A DNA stretch of 64,000 bases. Origin: Quadrisphaera sp. RL12-1S. GTDB taxonomy: Bacteria > Actinomycetota > Actinomycetes > Actinomycetales > Quadrisphaeraceae. The DNA is taken from contig NZ_JACNME010000001.1 in NCBI RefSeq assembly GCF_014270065.1, positions 310,001 to 374,000 of the forward strand, in the 5' to 3' direction. Both the position numbers and the translations under genes were made by a program. Under the pieces are notes generated by a model. That model saw nothing but the letters and a program-made list of their open reading frames with translations, did no database searches and was not told where the DNA came from. This document shows, piece by piece, positions 50,192 to 58,768 of the stretch (within the stretch, counting starts at the first letter, position 1; every line of letters begins with the position of its first letter).

Positions 50192-51424
50192 GTGGAGGGA
50201 CGGGAGCTGCGCGAGGTGGTCGTCCCGGGGGCGGACCAGGACCGCCACGTGCCCCAGCTGCTGGCCCAGCTGCGCGGGGCGCTCGACGGGTCGGGACCGG
50301 CGCTGCTGCCGCTGCCCGCCGACTCCGCCGCGGCGGAGCGCCTGCGCGGCGCCGCCCACCCCGGCCTGCCGGTGGGCACGGGCACCGCGCTGGTGCTGGC
50401 GACCTCGGGGTCCACCGGTGAGGCGAAGGCCGTGGAGCTGGGCGGTGCGGCCCTGACCGCCTCGGCGGGCGCCACGGCAGCGCGGCTGGGCGGGCACGGC
50501 CGCTGGCTGCTGGCCCTGCCGCTGGAGCACGTGGCCGCCTGGCAGGTCCTGGTCCGCAGCGCCGTGGCGGGCACCGAGCCCGTGGTGGCCCCCGCCGGTG
50601 ACCCGGCGGCGCTGCCGGCGGCCGTCGCCGCGCTGAGTGGGGGCGCGGGCGGGGGCGGCGCGCGGTACGCCTCCCTGGTGCCGACCCAGCTGGCGCGCGC
50701 CCTGGAGCACCGGGAGGCGGCGCGGGCGCTCGCCCTGCTCGACGCGGTGCTGCTCGGCGGTGCCGCTGCGCCGCTGCCGCTGCTCGAGCGGGCCGCGGCG
50801 GCCGGGGTGCGCGTGGTGCGCACGTACGGCTCCACGGAGACCTCCGGCGGCTGCGTCTACGACGGGTGGGCCCTGGACGGCGTCGAGGTGGCCCTGGAGC
50901 CCGTGGGCGGTGGTCCGGACGACGACGACGCGGGTCGGGTCCTGCTGAGCGGTCCGGTGCTCGCCACCGGGTACCGCGGCCGGCCGGACCTCACCGCCGA
51001 GGCGTTCGTGCAGCGCGCAGGACGGCGCTGGTACGCCACCAGCGACCTCGGGCGCACCGACGCGCAGGGCCGGCTGTCGGTGCTGGGGCGGCTGGACGAC
51101 GTCGTCGTGACCGGCGGGCGCAAGGTCGCTCCGCTGGCGGTCGAGCGGGTGCTCGCCGACCTGCCCGGAGTGGCGGACGCGCTCGTGGTGGGAGTGCCCG
51201 ACCCCGAGTGGGGGCAGCGCGTGGTGGCGCTCGTGGTGCCCGCCGCGGGCGGCGCGGCGCCGCCCCTGGAGGTGGTGCGCGCCGCCGTGCGCGAGCGCCT
51301 GGGTGCCCCCTCGGCGCCGCGGGACGTGCTGGTGGTGGAGGCGGTCCCGGTGCGGGGCATCGGCAAGCCCGACCGCCGGGCCGCGGCGGCCCTGGCCGCC
51401 CACCTCCTCGCCCCGCCCTCCTGA
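50192..51424 (+). CDS. menE: o-Succinylbenzoate-CoA ligase
   Basis: A 410-residue adenylate-forming enzyme. LATSGSTGEAKAVEL is the P-loop, RTYGSTETSGGCVYDG the A5 motif, SDLGRTDAQGRLSVLGRLDDVVVTGGRKV the A7/A8 hinge, and GIGKPDRRA holds the A10 lysine. It is shorter than average because the N-terminal region before the P-loop is trimmed, as in actinobacterial MenE. It makes o-succinylbenzoyl-CoA for MenB. Start GTG 50192. Confidence 0.94.
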   Translation: MEGRELREVVVPGADQDRHVPQLLAQLRGALDGSGPALLPLPADSAAAERLRGAAHPGLPVGTGTALVLATSGSTGEAKAVELGGAALTASAGATAARLGGHGRWLLALPLEHVAAWQVLVRSAVAGTEPVVAPAGDPAALPAAVAALSGGAGGGGARYASLVPTQLARALEHREAARALALLDAVLLGGAAAPLPLLERAAAAGVRVVRTYGSTETSGGCVYDGWALDGVEVALEPVGGGPDDDDAGRVLLSGPVLATGYRGRPDLTAEAFVQRAGRRWYATSDLGRTDAQGRLSVLGRLDDVVVTGGRKVAPLAVERVLADLPGVADALVVGVPDPEWGQRVVALVVPAAGGAAPPLEVVRAAVRERLGAPSAPRDVLVVEAVPVRGIGKPDRRAAAALAAHLLAPPS

Positions 51425-51454
51425 TCCGCACGCCGGACGGGGCAGGGTGGGGGT

Positions 51455-52225
51455 GTGGCCCCCACCGACCCGACCGACCGGAACCACGCGCTGTCGTTCG
51501 GAGCCGCTGCCGCCGGCTACGCGGCCGTGCGCCCCACCTACCCCGCCGAGGCCCTCGACTGGGTCCTGGAGGGCCTCACCGGCGGCTTCGGAGAGCGCCG
51601 GCTGCGAGCCGCCGACGTCGGCGCGGGCGCCGGGGCGCTGACCGCTCGCCTGGTGGAGCGCGGCCTGGAGGTGGTGGCCGTGGACCTCGACCCGAAGATG
51701 CTCGCGCAGCTGCACGTCGACGTCCCCGGCGTGCCGACCTTCGTGGGCAGCGCCGAGCAGCTGCCCCTGCCCGACGCCTCGGTGGACCTGCTGGTGCTCG
51801 GGCAGGCCTGGCACTGGGTGGACCCGGTGCGGGGCAGCGCCGAGGTCGGACGGGTGCTCGCACCGGGAGGCCGCCTCGGGCTGCTGTGGAACCAGCGCGA
51901 CACCCAGGAGCCGTGGGTGGCCGCCCTGGGCGGCATGCTCGACTCGGCCCCGCACATGGCGGCGCGCGTGGAGGACCCGCGGATCGGTGCGCCGCTGGTG
52001 GGCGCCGAGCGGCGCACCACCTCCCGCTGGACGCACGACCTGTCTCCGGAGGAGGTGGTGGGGCTGGCCGCGAGCCGCAGCGCCGTCCTCACCGCGGCGC
52101 CGCAGGAGCAGCGGCGGGTGCTGGACGCCGTCCGCGAGCTGCTGGCCACCCACCCCGACACCGCGGGACGCGACAGCATCCCGGTCCCGTACACGACCAC
52201 CTGCTGGCGCGCCCGCCGCCCCTGA
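51455..52225 (+). CDS. Class I SAM-dependent methyltransferase
   Basis: A 256-residue enzyme. Motif I is AADVGAGAGALTARLVERG, followed by VDLDPKML, the acidic loop GSAEQLPLPDASVDLL and GQAWHWVDP, a pattern seen in Methyltransf_11 proteins resembling trans-aconitate or biotin-type methyltransferases. The substrate is not known. It sits between menE and menA, 30 bp after menE, with CAGGGT 6 nt before GTG 51455. A role in quinone modification is possible but menG already exists in the window. Confidence 0.8.
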   Translation: MAPTDPTDRNHALSFGAAAAGYAAVRPTYPAEALDWVLEGLTGGFGERRLRAADVGAGAGALTARLVERGLEVVAVDLDPKMLAQLHVDVPGVPTFVGSAEQLPLPDASVDLLVLGQAWHWVDPVRGSAEVGRVLAPGGRLGLLWNQRDTQEPWVAALGGMLDSAPHMAARVEDPRIGAPLVGAERRTTSRWTHDLSPEEVVGLAASRSAVLTAAPQEQRRVLDAVRELLATHPDTAGRDSIPVPYTTTCWRARRP

Positions 52226-52249
52226 CGCCGGCGCGCGGCCCCGGCCACC

Positions 52250-52255
52250 TACAGT
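52250..52255 (+). promoter_or_regulatory. -10 element for leaderless menA
   Basis: TACAGT ends 6 nt before GTG 52262. Confidence 0.55.
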
Positions 52256-52261
52256 CCTCGG

Positions 52262-53152
52262 GTGGCGAGCGCGGGTCAGTGGGTGGCCGGTGCGCGTCCG
52301 AGGACCCTCCCCGCGGCCCTGGCGCCCGTGCTCGTGGGCACCGGCGCGGCCGCGCTGGCGCAGTCCGCCCACGCGGGCCGCGCCCTGCTGGCCGCCCTGG
52401 TCGCCCTGGCGCTGCAGGTGGGCGTCAACTACTCCAACGACTACTCCGACGGCGTGCGGGGCACCGACGCGGACCGCGTGGGGCCGCTGCGCCTGACGGC
52501 CTCCGGCGTCGCCAGGCCCGGGCGGGTGCTGCGCGCGGCGCTCGTCTCCTTCGGCGTGGCCGCAGCGGCCGGCGTGGTGCTCGTGGCCCTGTCGGGCGCG
52601 TGGTGGCTGCTGGTGGTGGGCGCGCTCGCGGTGGTCGCCGCGTGGACCTACACCGGCGGGCCGCGGCCGTACGGCTACGCGGGCCTGGGCGAGGTGTTCG
52701 TCTTCCTGTTCTTCGGGCTGGTCGCCACGCTCGGCACCACGTACACGCAGACGGGGTCGCTGAACGCCGCCAGCTGGGCCGGTGCCGTGGCGGTGGGCTC
52801 GCTGGCGTGCGCGATCCTCGTGGCCAACAACCTGCGCGACGTGCCCACCGACGCGGTGGCCGGCAAGCGCACCCTCGCGGTGCGCCTGGGCGAGCCGCGC
52901 ACGCGCACCCTGTACGCCGCCCTGCTCGTGGTGCCCTACGCGCTGCTGGCGGTGCCGGCGCTCGCCGCCCCGCGGGCCCCTCTCGCGCTGGTGGCGCTCG
53001 TCACAGTGCCGCTGGCCGTCGGGGCGGCCCGGACCGTGCTGCGCGGCGCCGCCGGGAGGGACCTCGTGCCGGTCCTGGGGGCCACCGGACGCCTGGAGCT
53101 GGTCTACGCGCTGCTGCTGGGTCTGGGCCTGGCGCTCGCACCGCTGCTCTGA
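52262..53152 (+). CDS. menA: 1,4-Dihydroxy-2-naphthoate polyprenyltransferase
   Basis: A 296-residue UbiA-family membrane enzyme with about eight helices. The prenyl-diphosphate motif is NYSNDYSDGVRGTD (N-D-x2-D), the second Asp motif is NNLRDVPTDAVAGKRT, and ARPRTLPAALAPVLVGTG is the MenA N-terminus. It attaches the polyprenyl chain to DHNA, giving demethylmenaquinone, the substrate of MenG. The polyprenyl donor is probably made by the synthase at 15334-16398. Confidence 0.95.
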   Translation: MASAGQWVAGARPRTLPAALAPVLVGTGAAALAQSAHAGRALLAALVALALQVGVNYSNDYSDGVRGTDADRVGPLRLTASGVARPGRVLRAALVSFGVAAAAGVVLVALSGAWWLLVVGALAVVAAWTYTGGPRPYGYAGLGEVFVFLFFGLVATLGTTYTQTGSLNAASWAGAVAVGSLACAILVANNLRDVPTDAVAGKRTLAVRLGEPRTRTLYAALLVVPYALLAVPALAAPRAPLALVALVTVPLAVGAARTVLRGAAGRDLVPVLGATGRLELVYALLLGLGLALAPLL

Positions 53153-53161
53153 CGCGGCGGG

Positions 53162-53476
53162 TCAGCGGGGACGGCGCTGGGCGTCGTCGTCGGCGTCCTC
53201 GGCCGCGGCGTCGCGCTCAGCAGCGGACATCCGCCCCGAGCGCTGCCGCTCGGCCTCCTTCGCGGCGGCCTTCTGGTGCCGCGCGGCCGTGCGCTGCTCC
53301 AGCCGCTCCACGAGGGCGCGGCGGGGACCGCCCAGCAGGAGGTAGGAGAGCAGGGCCGAGACCACCAGCGCGAAGACCACGAGGAGCAGCGCGCGCATGC
53401 CCACGGCGTACCCGAGGAGGGCCACGAGGAAGAACAGCAGGATCCTCAGGAGCCCGTAGCGGAAGAAGGGAGACAC
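53162..53476 (-). CDS. DUF4229-type small membrane protein
   Basis: A 104-residue protein with two N-terminal helices (VSPFFRYGLLRILLFFLVALLG and LLLVVFALVVSALLSYLLL), then the highly conserved GPRRALVERLEQR and a charged tail of about 40 residues. The family is common in actinobacteria next to menA but has no known function. GTG 53476 has TACGCT 6 nt upstream. Its 3' end converges with menA at 10 bp. Confidence 0.8.
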   Translation of the reverse strand: MSPFFRYGLLRILLFFLVALLGYAVGMRALLLVVFALVVSALLSYLLLGGPRRALVERLEQRTAARHQKAAAKEAERQRSGRMSAAERDAAAEDADDDAQRRPR

Positions 53477-53482
53477 AGCAGG

Positions 53483-53509
53483 AGCGTAGGTGGACGACGT
53501 GCTTACCAT
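53483..53509. promoter_or_regulatory. Divergent -10 elements for DUF4229 (-) and PLDc_N (+) genes
   Basis: TACGCT on the minus strand (53483-53488) and TACCAT on the plus strand (53504-53509) each end 6 nt before a GTG (53476 and 53516). The start codons are 39 bp apart. Confidence 0.6.
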
Positions 53510-53515
53510 CGTCCC

Positions 53516-53803
53516 GTGCCGATGCTGGTCGCCCTCGTGGCTCTCGTGCTGGGGATCTACGCGCTGGTCGACTGCCTGCGCACCACGGGGACGCAGGCCC
53601 GGGGCCTGCCCGTGGCGGTGTGGGTGGCGGTCATCGTCCTGCTGCCCGTCGTGGGGCCGCTGGCCTGGCTGCTGGCCGGGCGCACCCACGGGTCGCGTCC
53701 CGCGCCGCCGGTGAGCACCTCCCGGGGCGGCGCCCCGAAGGGCCCCGACGACGACGAGGACTTCCTGCGCTCCCTCGACCGCAAGCACCGCGGCGACGTC
53801 TGA
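53516..53803 (+). CDS. PLDc_N-domain membrane protein
   Basis: A 95-residue protein with two helices (MLVALVALVLGIYALVDCL and LPVAVWVAVIVLLPVVGPLAWLLAGR), the second carrying the PLDc_N signature. The C-terminal 35 residues are hydrophilic (DDDEDFLRSLDRKHRG). It is a standalone version of the domain that precedes phospholipase-D-like cardiolipin synthases. Function unknown. Confidence 0.8.
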   Translation: MPMLVALVALVLGIYALVDCLRTTGTQARGLPVAVWVAVIVLLPVVGPLAWLLAGRTHGSRPAPPVSTSRGGAPKGPDDDEDFLRSLDRKHRGDV

Positions 53804-53835
53804 CCCCGCCTGCGCGAGCGGCTCCTCCCCGGGAC

Positions 53836-53879
53836 GCGCGAGAGCCCCGGGACCCTGCAGGGTCCCGGGGCTCTCGCGC
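53836..53879. terminator. Bidirectional terminator between the PLDc_N and ccsB genes
   Basis: A 20-bp perfect stem (53836-53855 with 53860-53879) and a TGCA loop, located between the convergent ends of both genes. Confidence 0.85.
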
Positions 53880-53893
53880 ACCCGGCGAGGGGG

Positions 53894-54916
53894 TCAGCCG
53901 ATCCCGGCGTAGGAGTGGTTGCCCGGGAAGAGGACGTTGACGACACCGTAGTTGATCATCAGGCAGGCGAAGCCGGCCATCGAGAGGTAGGCGGCGCGGC
54001 GTCCGTTCCAGCCGCCGGTGGCCCGTGCGTGCAGGTAGGCGGCGTAGACCACCCAGATGATGAAGGTCCACACCTCCTTGGGGTCCCAGTTCCAGTACCG
54101 GCCCCAGGCGACCTCGGCCCAGATCGCCCCGGCGACCAGCGTGAAGGCCCACAGGGGGAACGAGATGGCGATGAGCCGGTAGGACAGCTTCTCCAGGTCC
54201 GCCGCGCTGGGCAGCGCCTCCATGAAGCGGCCGGCGCCGAGCGTGGCGCCTGCGGCGCGCTGCGCCTCGCGGCGCTCCTGCACCAGCTGGAGCACCGTGG
54301 TGGAGAAGGCCAGCACGAACAGCGCCGAGCTCACGAACGCCACCGACACGTGGATGATCAGCCAGTAGCTCTGCAGCGCGGGCACCAGGGGGGCCGAGGC
54401 GGTGTAGAGGACGGCGACGGCCAGTCCCAGGCTCAGCAGCACGGGCGCCAGGACGAAGGTGGACAGCCAGCGCACGTCGCGCCGGGTGAGCACGAGCAGG
54501 TAGACGAGGACGACGACGGAGGTGCCCGTCACCGAGAACTCGTACATGTTCCCCCAGGGCGCCCGGTGCGCCGAGAGGCCGCGGGTGACCACGCCGCCGA
54601 CGTGCAGGAGCAGCGCGAGCACCGTGAGCGAGGTGGCGATGCCGGCCGCCTTGCGGCGGGTGCCGTCCTCGGCGAGCGAGACCGGCTCCTCCGAGGCCGA
54701 CGTGCGGACCAAGGTCGTCGTCCCCCCCGCACCGCCGGCACCTGTGGCGCTCAGCTGCTGGCCCTTGCCCTGCTGCTTCTTGCGCATCCGCGCGGTGGCG
54801 CGCTCGCCGAGGGCGGCGAGGTCCATGGCGCTGGCGCCGAGGGCCAGGGTGTACACGGCCATGGCCGAGTAGACGAGGGCGTTGCTGGCCGAGGCCAGCG
54901 ACTCGTCGACGCTCAC
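53894..54916 (-). CDS. ccsB: Cytochrome c biogenesis protein CcsB (CcsA-type heme handling)
   Basis: A 340-residue membrane protein with about eight helices. The WWD-type heme motif is present as WGRYWNWDPKEVWTFIIW, and the conserved His residues include HRAPWGNMYEF, IIHVSVAFVSSALF and HARATGGW. It pairs with ResB to present heme to apocytochrome c outside the membrane. GTG 54916 overlaps the resB stop (GTGA), with AGGAGG as ribosome-binding site. A Gly/Thr-rich insert (about residues 45-75) lies before helix 2. Confidence 0.94.
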   Translation of the reverse strand: MSVDESLASASNALVYSAMAVYTLALGASAMDLAALGERATARMRKKQQGKGQQLSATGAGGAGGTTTLVRTSASEEPVSLAEDGTRRKAAGIATSLTVLALLLHVGGVVTRGLSAHRAPWGNMYEFSVTGTSVVVLVYLLVLTRRDVRWLSTFVLAPVLLSLGLAVAVLYTASAPLVPALQSYWLIIHVSVAFVSSALFVLAFSTTVLQLVQERREAQRAAGATLGAGRFMEALPSAADLEKLSYRLIAISFPLWAFTLVAGAIWAEVAWGRYWNWDPKEVWTFIIWVVYAAYLHARATGGWNGRRAAYLSMAGFACLMINYGVVNVLFPGNHSYAGIG

Positions 54917-56598
54917 GGCTCCTCCTGTCGAGGGGGCTGGTGGGACGGTGGGCTGTCTGTCGGGCCAGTGTCGCTGGTCGTGCCGGCCGGGGCAGCGGCT
55001 GGGAGCCGCGCGAGCACGGCCGCCAGGACCGCGTCGGCCTCGGCGGCCAGGCCGTGGTCCTCGCTGCGGGCGAGCGCGCCGACCTCGAGGAGCGTGCGGC
55101 CGTCCGCGCCACCGGCGGCGGGCACGGCGCGCACCCACAGGCGGCGGCGCGGCACGAACAGCGACGCGGTGAGCCCGGCGATGGCCAGCAGGGAGAACAC
55201 GAGGGCGGCGGCGCGGGCCGGGTCGTGCCGGACGGTGAAGCCGGCGTACCGGTCGACGCGGTCGAAGGTCACCGACCCGAGACCGTTCGGGAGCTGGTAG
55301 GTCTCCCCCGGCTTCATGGCGAAGCGCAGCGGCTGCCCGTCGGGGCTGGTGACCCGCTGCATCCTGGACGTGTCCAGCTCGTAGACGTTCTGCGGGACGC
55401 CGTCGTCGAGGCCGAGGTCCCCGGTGTAGGCGAACAGGAGCAGCTCGGGGTTCCTCAGGTCAGGGAACGTGGAGACCGGCACGCCCGAGGCGCTGGGCGA
55501 GGCGGTGGGCAGGAACAGCCCCTGCAGGCCGATGTCCCCGTCGAGGCCGGGCACCTTGACGACGCCGGTGGAGGTGTAGGTGGCGTCCTGCACGAGGAAG
55601 GGCGTCGCCTGGGAGAAGAGGACGTCGCCCTTCGCGTCCCGCACGGTGATCACCGGTGCGTAGCCGTTGCCCGCGAGGTAGACCGAGGCACCACCGGCGC
55701 GCAGCGGCTCGTTGACCCTGATCTGCCCTGAGCGCGGCGCGGCGTCGGGGGAGTCCTTCACCGTCACGTCAGCGGAGAAGCTGCGCGGGGCGCCGAACTG
55801 GTTGCCGGTGGAGCTGTCGTCGAAGGCCACGTGCAGCGCGTCGAGGGTGAAGGCGAAGGGCGGCAGGTCATCGGGGTCGACGAGCGCCCCCGGGTCCCAG
55901 CTGTCGTACCGCGTCACGTTGTTCACGTACGCGTCGCCCTGGACCACGATCACCTGGGCGCGGTAGCCCCACAGGCCGCCGACGGCGATGGCGATGAGCA
56001 CCCCCACCAGGGCGAGGTGGAAGAGCAGGTTCCCGGTCTCGCGCAGCTCCCCGCGCTGGCCGGCCAGCGACGGGCCGCGGCGGTCGTCGGTGAAGCCGGC
56101 GGTGCGGTACCGGCGCGAGCGCAGCACGTCCTGCGCGGCGCTGAGGACGTCAGCGGGGGCCGCGTCCACCGGGACGGACCGGTGCTCGGGCAGGCGCGAC
56201 AGCCGGGCGGGCGTGCGCGGGGGCGCCTGGCGCAGGTTCGCCAGGTGGACCCTGGTGCGCGGGAGCACGCAGCCGACCAGGCTGATGAACAGCAGCAGGT
56301 AGACCGCGGAGAACCACGGCGAGGAGTAGACGTCGAAGAGGCTCACCCGGTCGAGCCAGGGCGCCAGGTCGGGGTGGGCCTGGAAGTACTGGGCCACCTT
56401 GACCTGGTCGATGTTGCGCTGGGGGAACAGCGACCCGGGAACCGCCAGCACGGCCAGCAGCATGAGCAGCAGCAGCGCCGTGCGCATGCTCGTCAGCTGC
56501 CGCCACGTCCAGCGCAGCCAGCCGACCAGCCCGAGCCCGACGGGCTTCGGGTCCGACGGCGGCTCGGCGGAGGTGCGCCGCTCCTCGACGGTCGTCAC
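54913..56598 (-). CDS. resB: Cytochrome c biogenesis protein ResB
   Basis: A 561-residue protein. N-terminal helices (TSMRTALLLLMLLAVLAVPGSLFPQR), SLFDVYSSPWFSAVYLLLFISLVGC and LVGVLIAIAVGGLWGY surround a large extracytoplasmic domain with GDAYVNNVTRYDSW; the last helix is FSLLAIAGLTASLFV. Together with CcsB it forms the system II synthetase. GTG 56598 follows ccdA after 31 bp with GGGAGG as ribosome-binding site. Confidence 0.94.
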   Translation of the reverse strand: MTTVEERRTSAEPPSDPKPVGLGLVGWLRWTWRQLTSMRTALLLLMLLAVLAVPGSLFPQRNIDQVKVAQYFQAHPDLAPWLDRVSLFDVYSSPWFSAVYLLLFISLVGCVLPRTRVHLANLRQAPPRTPARLSRLPEHRSVPVDAAPADVLSAAQDVLRSRRYRTAGFTDDRRGPSLAGQRGELRETGNLLFHLALVGVLIAIAVGGLWGYRAQVIVVQGDAYVNNVTRYDSWDPGALVDPDDLPPFAFTLDALHVAFDDSSTGNQFGAPRSFSADVTVKDSPDAAPRSGQIRVNEPLRAGGASVYLAGNGYAPVITVRDAKGDVLFSQATPFLVQDATYTSTGVVKVPGLDGDIGLQGLFLPTASPSASGVPVSTFPDLRNPELLLFAYTGDLGLDDGVPQNVYELDTSRMQRVTSPDGQPLRFAMKPGETYQLPNGLGSVTFDRVDRYAGFTVRHDPARAAALVFSLLAIAGLTASLFVPRRRLWVRAVPAAGGADGRTLLEVGALARSEDHGLAAEADAVLAAVLARLPAAAPAGTTSDTGPTDSPPSHQPPRQEEP

Positions 56599-56629
56599 GA
56601 GCCCTGCGCCTCCCTCTCGTCGTCGCGCA

Positions 56630-57382
56630 TCAGACCGGGGTCTCCCAGCCGGCGATGCTGCCCTGCAGCTGGCCGAGCCACTGGCCCCACAGCCCGCTGA
56701 CCAGCAGCACGCCGACCACCACGAGCGCCACGCCGCCGGTGCGGGCGATGGCGAGCCTGCGGTGCCGCAACCAGTCCAGGGCCCGGGCGGAGCGGCCCAG
56801 GCCGAGCGCCACCAGCACGAACGGCAGGCCGAGCCCGAGGCAGTAGGCCAGGGTCAGCAGCACTCCGCGCGAGGCGGTGCCAGCGTCGGTGGCGAGTGCG
56901 AGGACCACGGCGAGCGTCGGGCCCAGGCACGGGGTCCACCCCAGGCCGAAGGTCGCCCCGAGCAGCGGCGCCCCCACCAGCCCGGCCGCGGGGCGCCAGC
57001 GCACCTTGGCCTCCCCGCGCAGGCCGGGCACGAGGCCGAGGAAGGCCAGACCCATGACGAGGACCACGACCCCCATCCACCGCGTGAGCTCGGCGCGGTG
57101 CCCGACGAGGAAGGCGCCCAGGGCGCCGAAGGCCGCCCCGGCGAGCACGAAGACCACCGTGAAGCCGAGCACGAAGAGCACCGACCCCAGCAGCAGCCGT
57201 CCGCGGCGCTGCCGCTCGAGGTCCACGCCGGTCAGGCCGGTGACGTAGCCCAGGTAGCCGGGCACCAGCGGCAGCACGCAGGGGGACGCGAAGCTGACCA
57301 GTCCAGCCGCCGCGGCGACCAGAGCCGCCACGACCAGGGGGCCGCTGCCCGCCAGGCTCTGGAAGAGCTGGGCGGTGCTCAT
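56630..57382 (-). CDS. ccdA: Thiol-disulfide transporter CcdA
   Basis: A 250-residue protein with six predicted helices. The conserved Cys pair is in FASPCVLPLVPGYL and GLGWTPCLGPTLA, as in CcdA/DsbD-type electron carriers. It transfers reducing equivalents from cytoplasmic thioredoxin to the extracellular TlpA-like protein so that apocytochrome Cys residues stay reduced. ATG 57382 overlaps the tlpA stop (ATGA). Confidence 0.95.
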   Translation of the reverse strand: MSTAQLFQSLAGSGPLVVAALVAAAAGLVSFASPCVLPLVPGYLGYVTGLTGVDLERQRRGRLLLGSVLFVLGFTVVFVLAGAAFGALGAFLVGHRAELTRWMGVVVLVMGLAFLGLVPGLRGEAKVRWRPAAGLVGAPLLGATFGLGWTPCLGPTLAVVLALATDAGTASRGVLLTLAYCLGLGLPFVLVALGLGRSARALDWLRHRRLAIARTGGVALVVVGVLLVSGLWGQWLGQLQGSIAGWETPV

Positions 57383-58005
57383 GCGCCAGCGCTCGCGCGG
57401 GTGTCACCGGCGTCAGCTCGACCGCTGCGGACGTCGTCGATCATGCCGCGCAGCACGTCCTCCTCGACCTTGCCGATCACGGACGCCGCGGGGCGCCCTT
57501 CGGCGTCGAGGACGATGGTGGAGGGCACGGCCTGCGGGGGGATCCGTCCGCGCAGGGCCAGCAGGCCCTCGCCGGAGCCGGCGTCGAGGATGCTCGGGTA
57601 CGGGATGCCGAACTTCTTCTCGAAGGTCTGCACCACCGCTGCGTCGTCCTCGGTGTTGATACCCAGGAAGCGCACGTCGGGCGAGTCCGAGGCGATCGCT
57701 GCGAGGTGCGGGGCCTCGGCGCGGCAGGGGGCGCAGGCGGCGTACCAGACGTTGACGACCACCACGGACCCGCGCCAGGCGGCGACGTCGACGGTCGACC
57801 CGTCGGCGGTCTTCCCGGACAGGACCACCGGCTGACCGCGGTCGGCGACGGCGAGGATCTTCCGGGTGCCGTCCCCGGAGACGTAGCCCTGCTGGTTGCC
57901 GGTGTCGCCGGCGGTCTGGCCGAGCCCGCCGCAGGCCGCGAGCGCGGCGGCGGCCGGCGCGGCCAGCACCCCGGTCAGCAGGGCGCGTCGCGAGATCGTG
58001 GTCAC
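57379..58005 (-). CDS. TlpA/ResA-like thiol-disulfide oxidoreductase, lipoprotein
   Basis: A 208-residue thioredoxin-fold protein. The signal ISRRALLTGVLAAPAAAALAAC has both twin arginines and a lipobox Cys. The active site is the CxxC in NVWYAACAPCRAEAPHL, and a cis-Pro lies in QAVPSTIVLD. It is the immediate reductant for heme ligation Cys pairs, fed by CcdA. GTG 58005 overlaps the upstream gene's stop (GTGA). Confidence 0.92.
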   Translation of the reverse strand: MTTISRRALLTGVLAAPAAAALAACGGLGQTAGDTGNQQGYVSGDGTRKILAVADRGQPVVLSGKTADGSTVDVAAWRGSVVVVNVWYAACAPCRAEAPHLAAIASDSPDVRFLGINTEDDAAVVQTFEKKFGIPYPSILDAGSGEGLLALRGRIPPQAVPSTIVLDAEGRPAASVIGKVEEDVLRGMIDDVRSGRADAGDTRASAGA

Positions 58006-58649
58006 GCGGCACCCGCCGTGTCGACGGCGCCGGGCAGCAGCGAGGCGGCGGGCTCGCGGTAGTCCACCCCCACGAGGGCCGTGCCGTCGAAGCGCAGGGT
58101 GGTGAGGCTGGCGAGGGTGCACTCGCGGCTGCGGGGGTCGTGCCAGAGGCGCCGGCCCTCGGCGCGGCGGCGGGCGGAGTAGATGGGCAGCTGGTGGGCG
58201 ACCAGGACGGTCTCGTGGCCGGCGTTGCGCGCGGCGGCCTCGCGGGCCACCGCGAGGACGCGCTCGGCCTGCTCGGCGTACGGCTCGCCCCAGGAGGGGC
58301 GCAGCGGGTTGCGGAGCGCCCACCAGTGGCGGGGCCGGGCCAGGGAGCCCGGACCGACGCCGAAGGTGAGGCCCTCGAAGTGGTTGGCGGCCTCGATGAG
58401 CCGCTCGTCGGTGCCGACGGCCAGGCCGAAGGCCTCGCCGATCGGCGCGGCGGTCTCCTGGGCGCGCTGCAGCGGGGAGGCGACGACCTCCACCACGTCG
58501 GCGCGCTCGTCGGCGAGGGTCTTCGCCACGAGTGCGGCCATGGCCCGGCCCCGCTCGGAGAGGCGGTAGCCCGGGAGCCGGCCGTAGAGCACGCGCTCGG
58601 GGTTGTGGACCTCCCCGTGGCGCAGCAGGTGGACGGCGGTCAGGGCCAT
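58002..58649 (-). CDS. Histidine phosphatase-family protein
   Basis: A 215-residue phosphoglycerate-mutase-like enzyme. The phosphohistidine motif is LLRHGEV; RLSERGRAMA, SPLQRAQETA and the distal His in VLVAHQLPI complete the site. It heads the cytochrome c maturation operon in many actinobacteria, though no link in function is known. ATG 58649 has GATGCT 6 nt upstream, consistent with a leaderless start for the whole operon. Confidence 0.9.
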   Translation of the reverse strand: MALTAVHLLRHGEVHNPERVLYGRLPGYRLSERGRAMAALVAKTLADERADVVEVVASPLQRAQETAAPIGEAFGLAVGTDERLIEAANHFEGLTFGVGPGSLARPRHWWALRNPLRPSWGEPYAEQAERVLAVAREAAARNAGHETVLVAHQLPIYSARRRAEGRRLWHDPRSRECTLASLTTLRFDGTALVGVDYREPAASLLPGAVDTAGAA

Positions 58650-58768
58650 GCGAGAAGCATCCCACCCGCACCTGGGTGCCCGGGGCCGCGCGCCGCCGGC
58701 CTGCGCGCGACGTCACACCGGCGGGTCCCCGGGGCCGGACCGCGAGAGCTGGAGGTCAGGGCTGGAGG

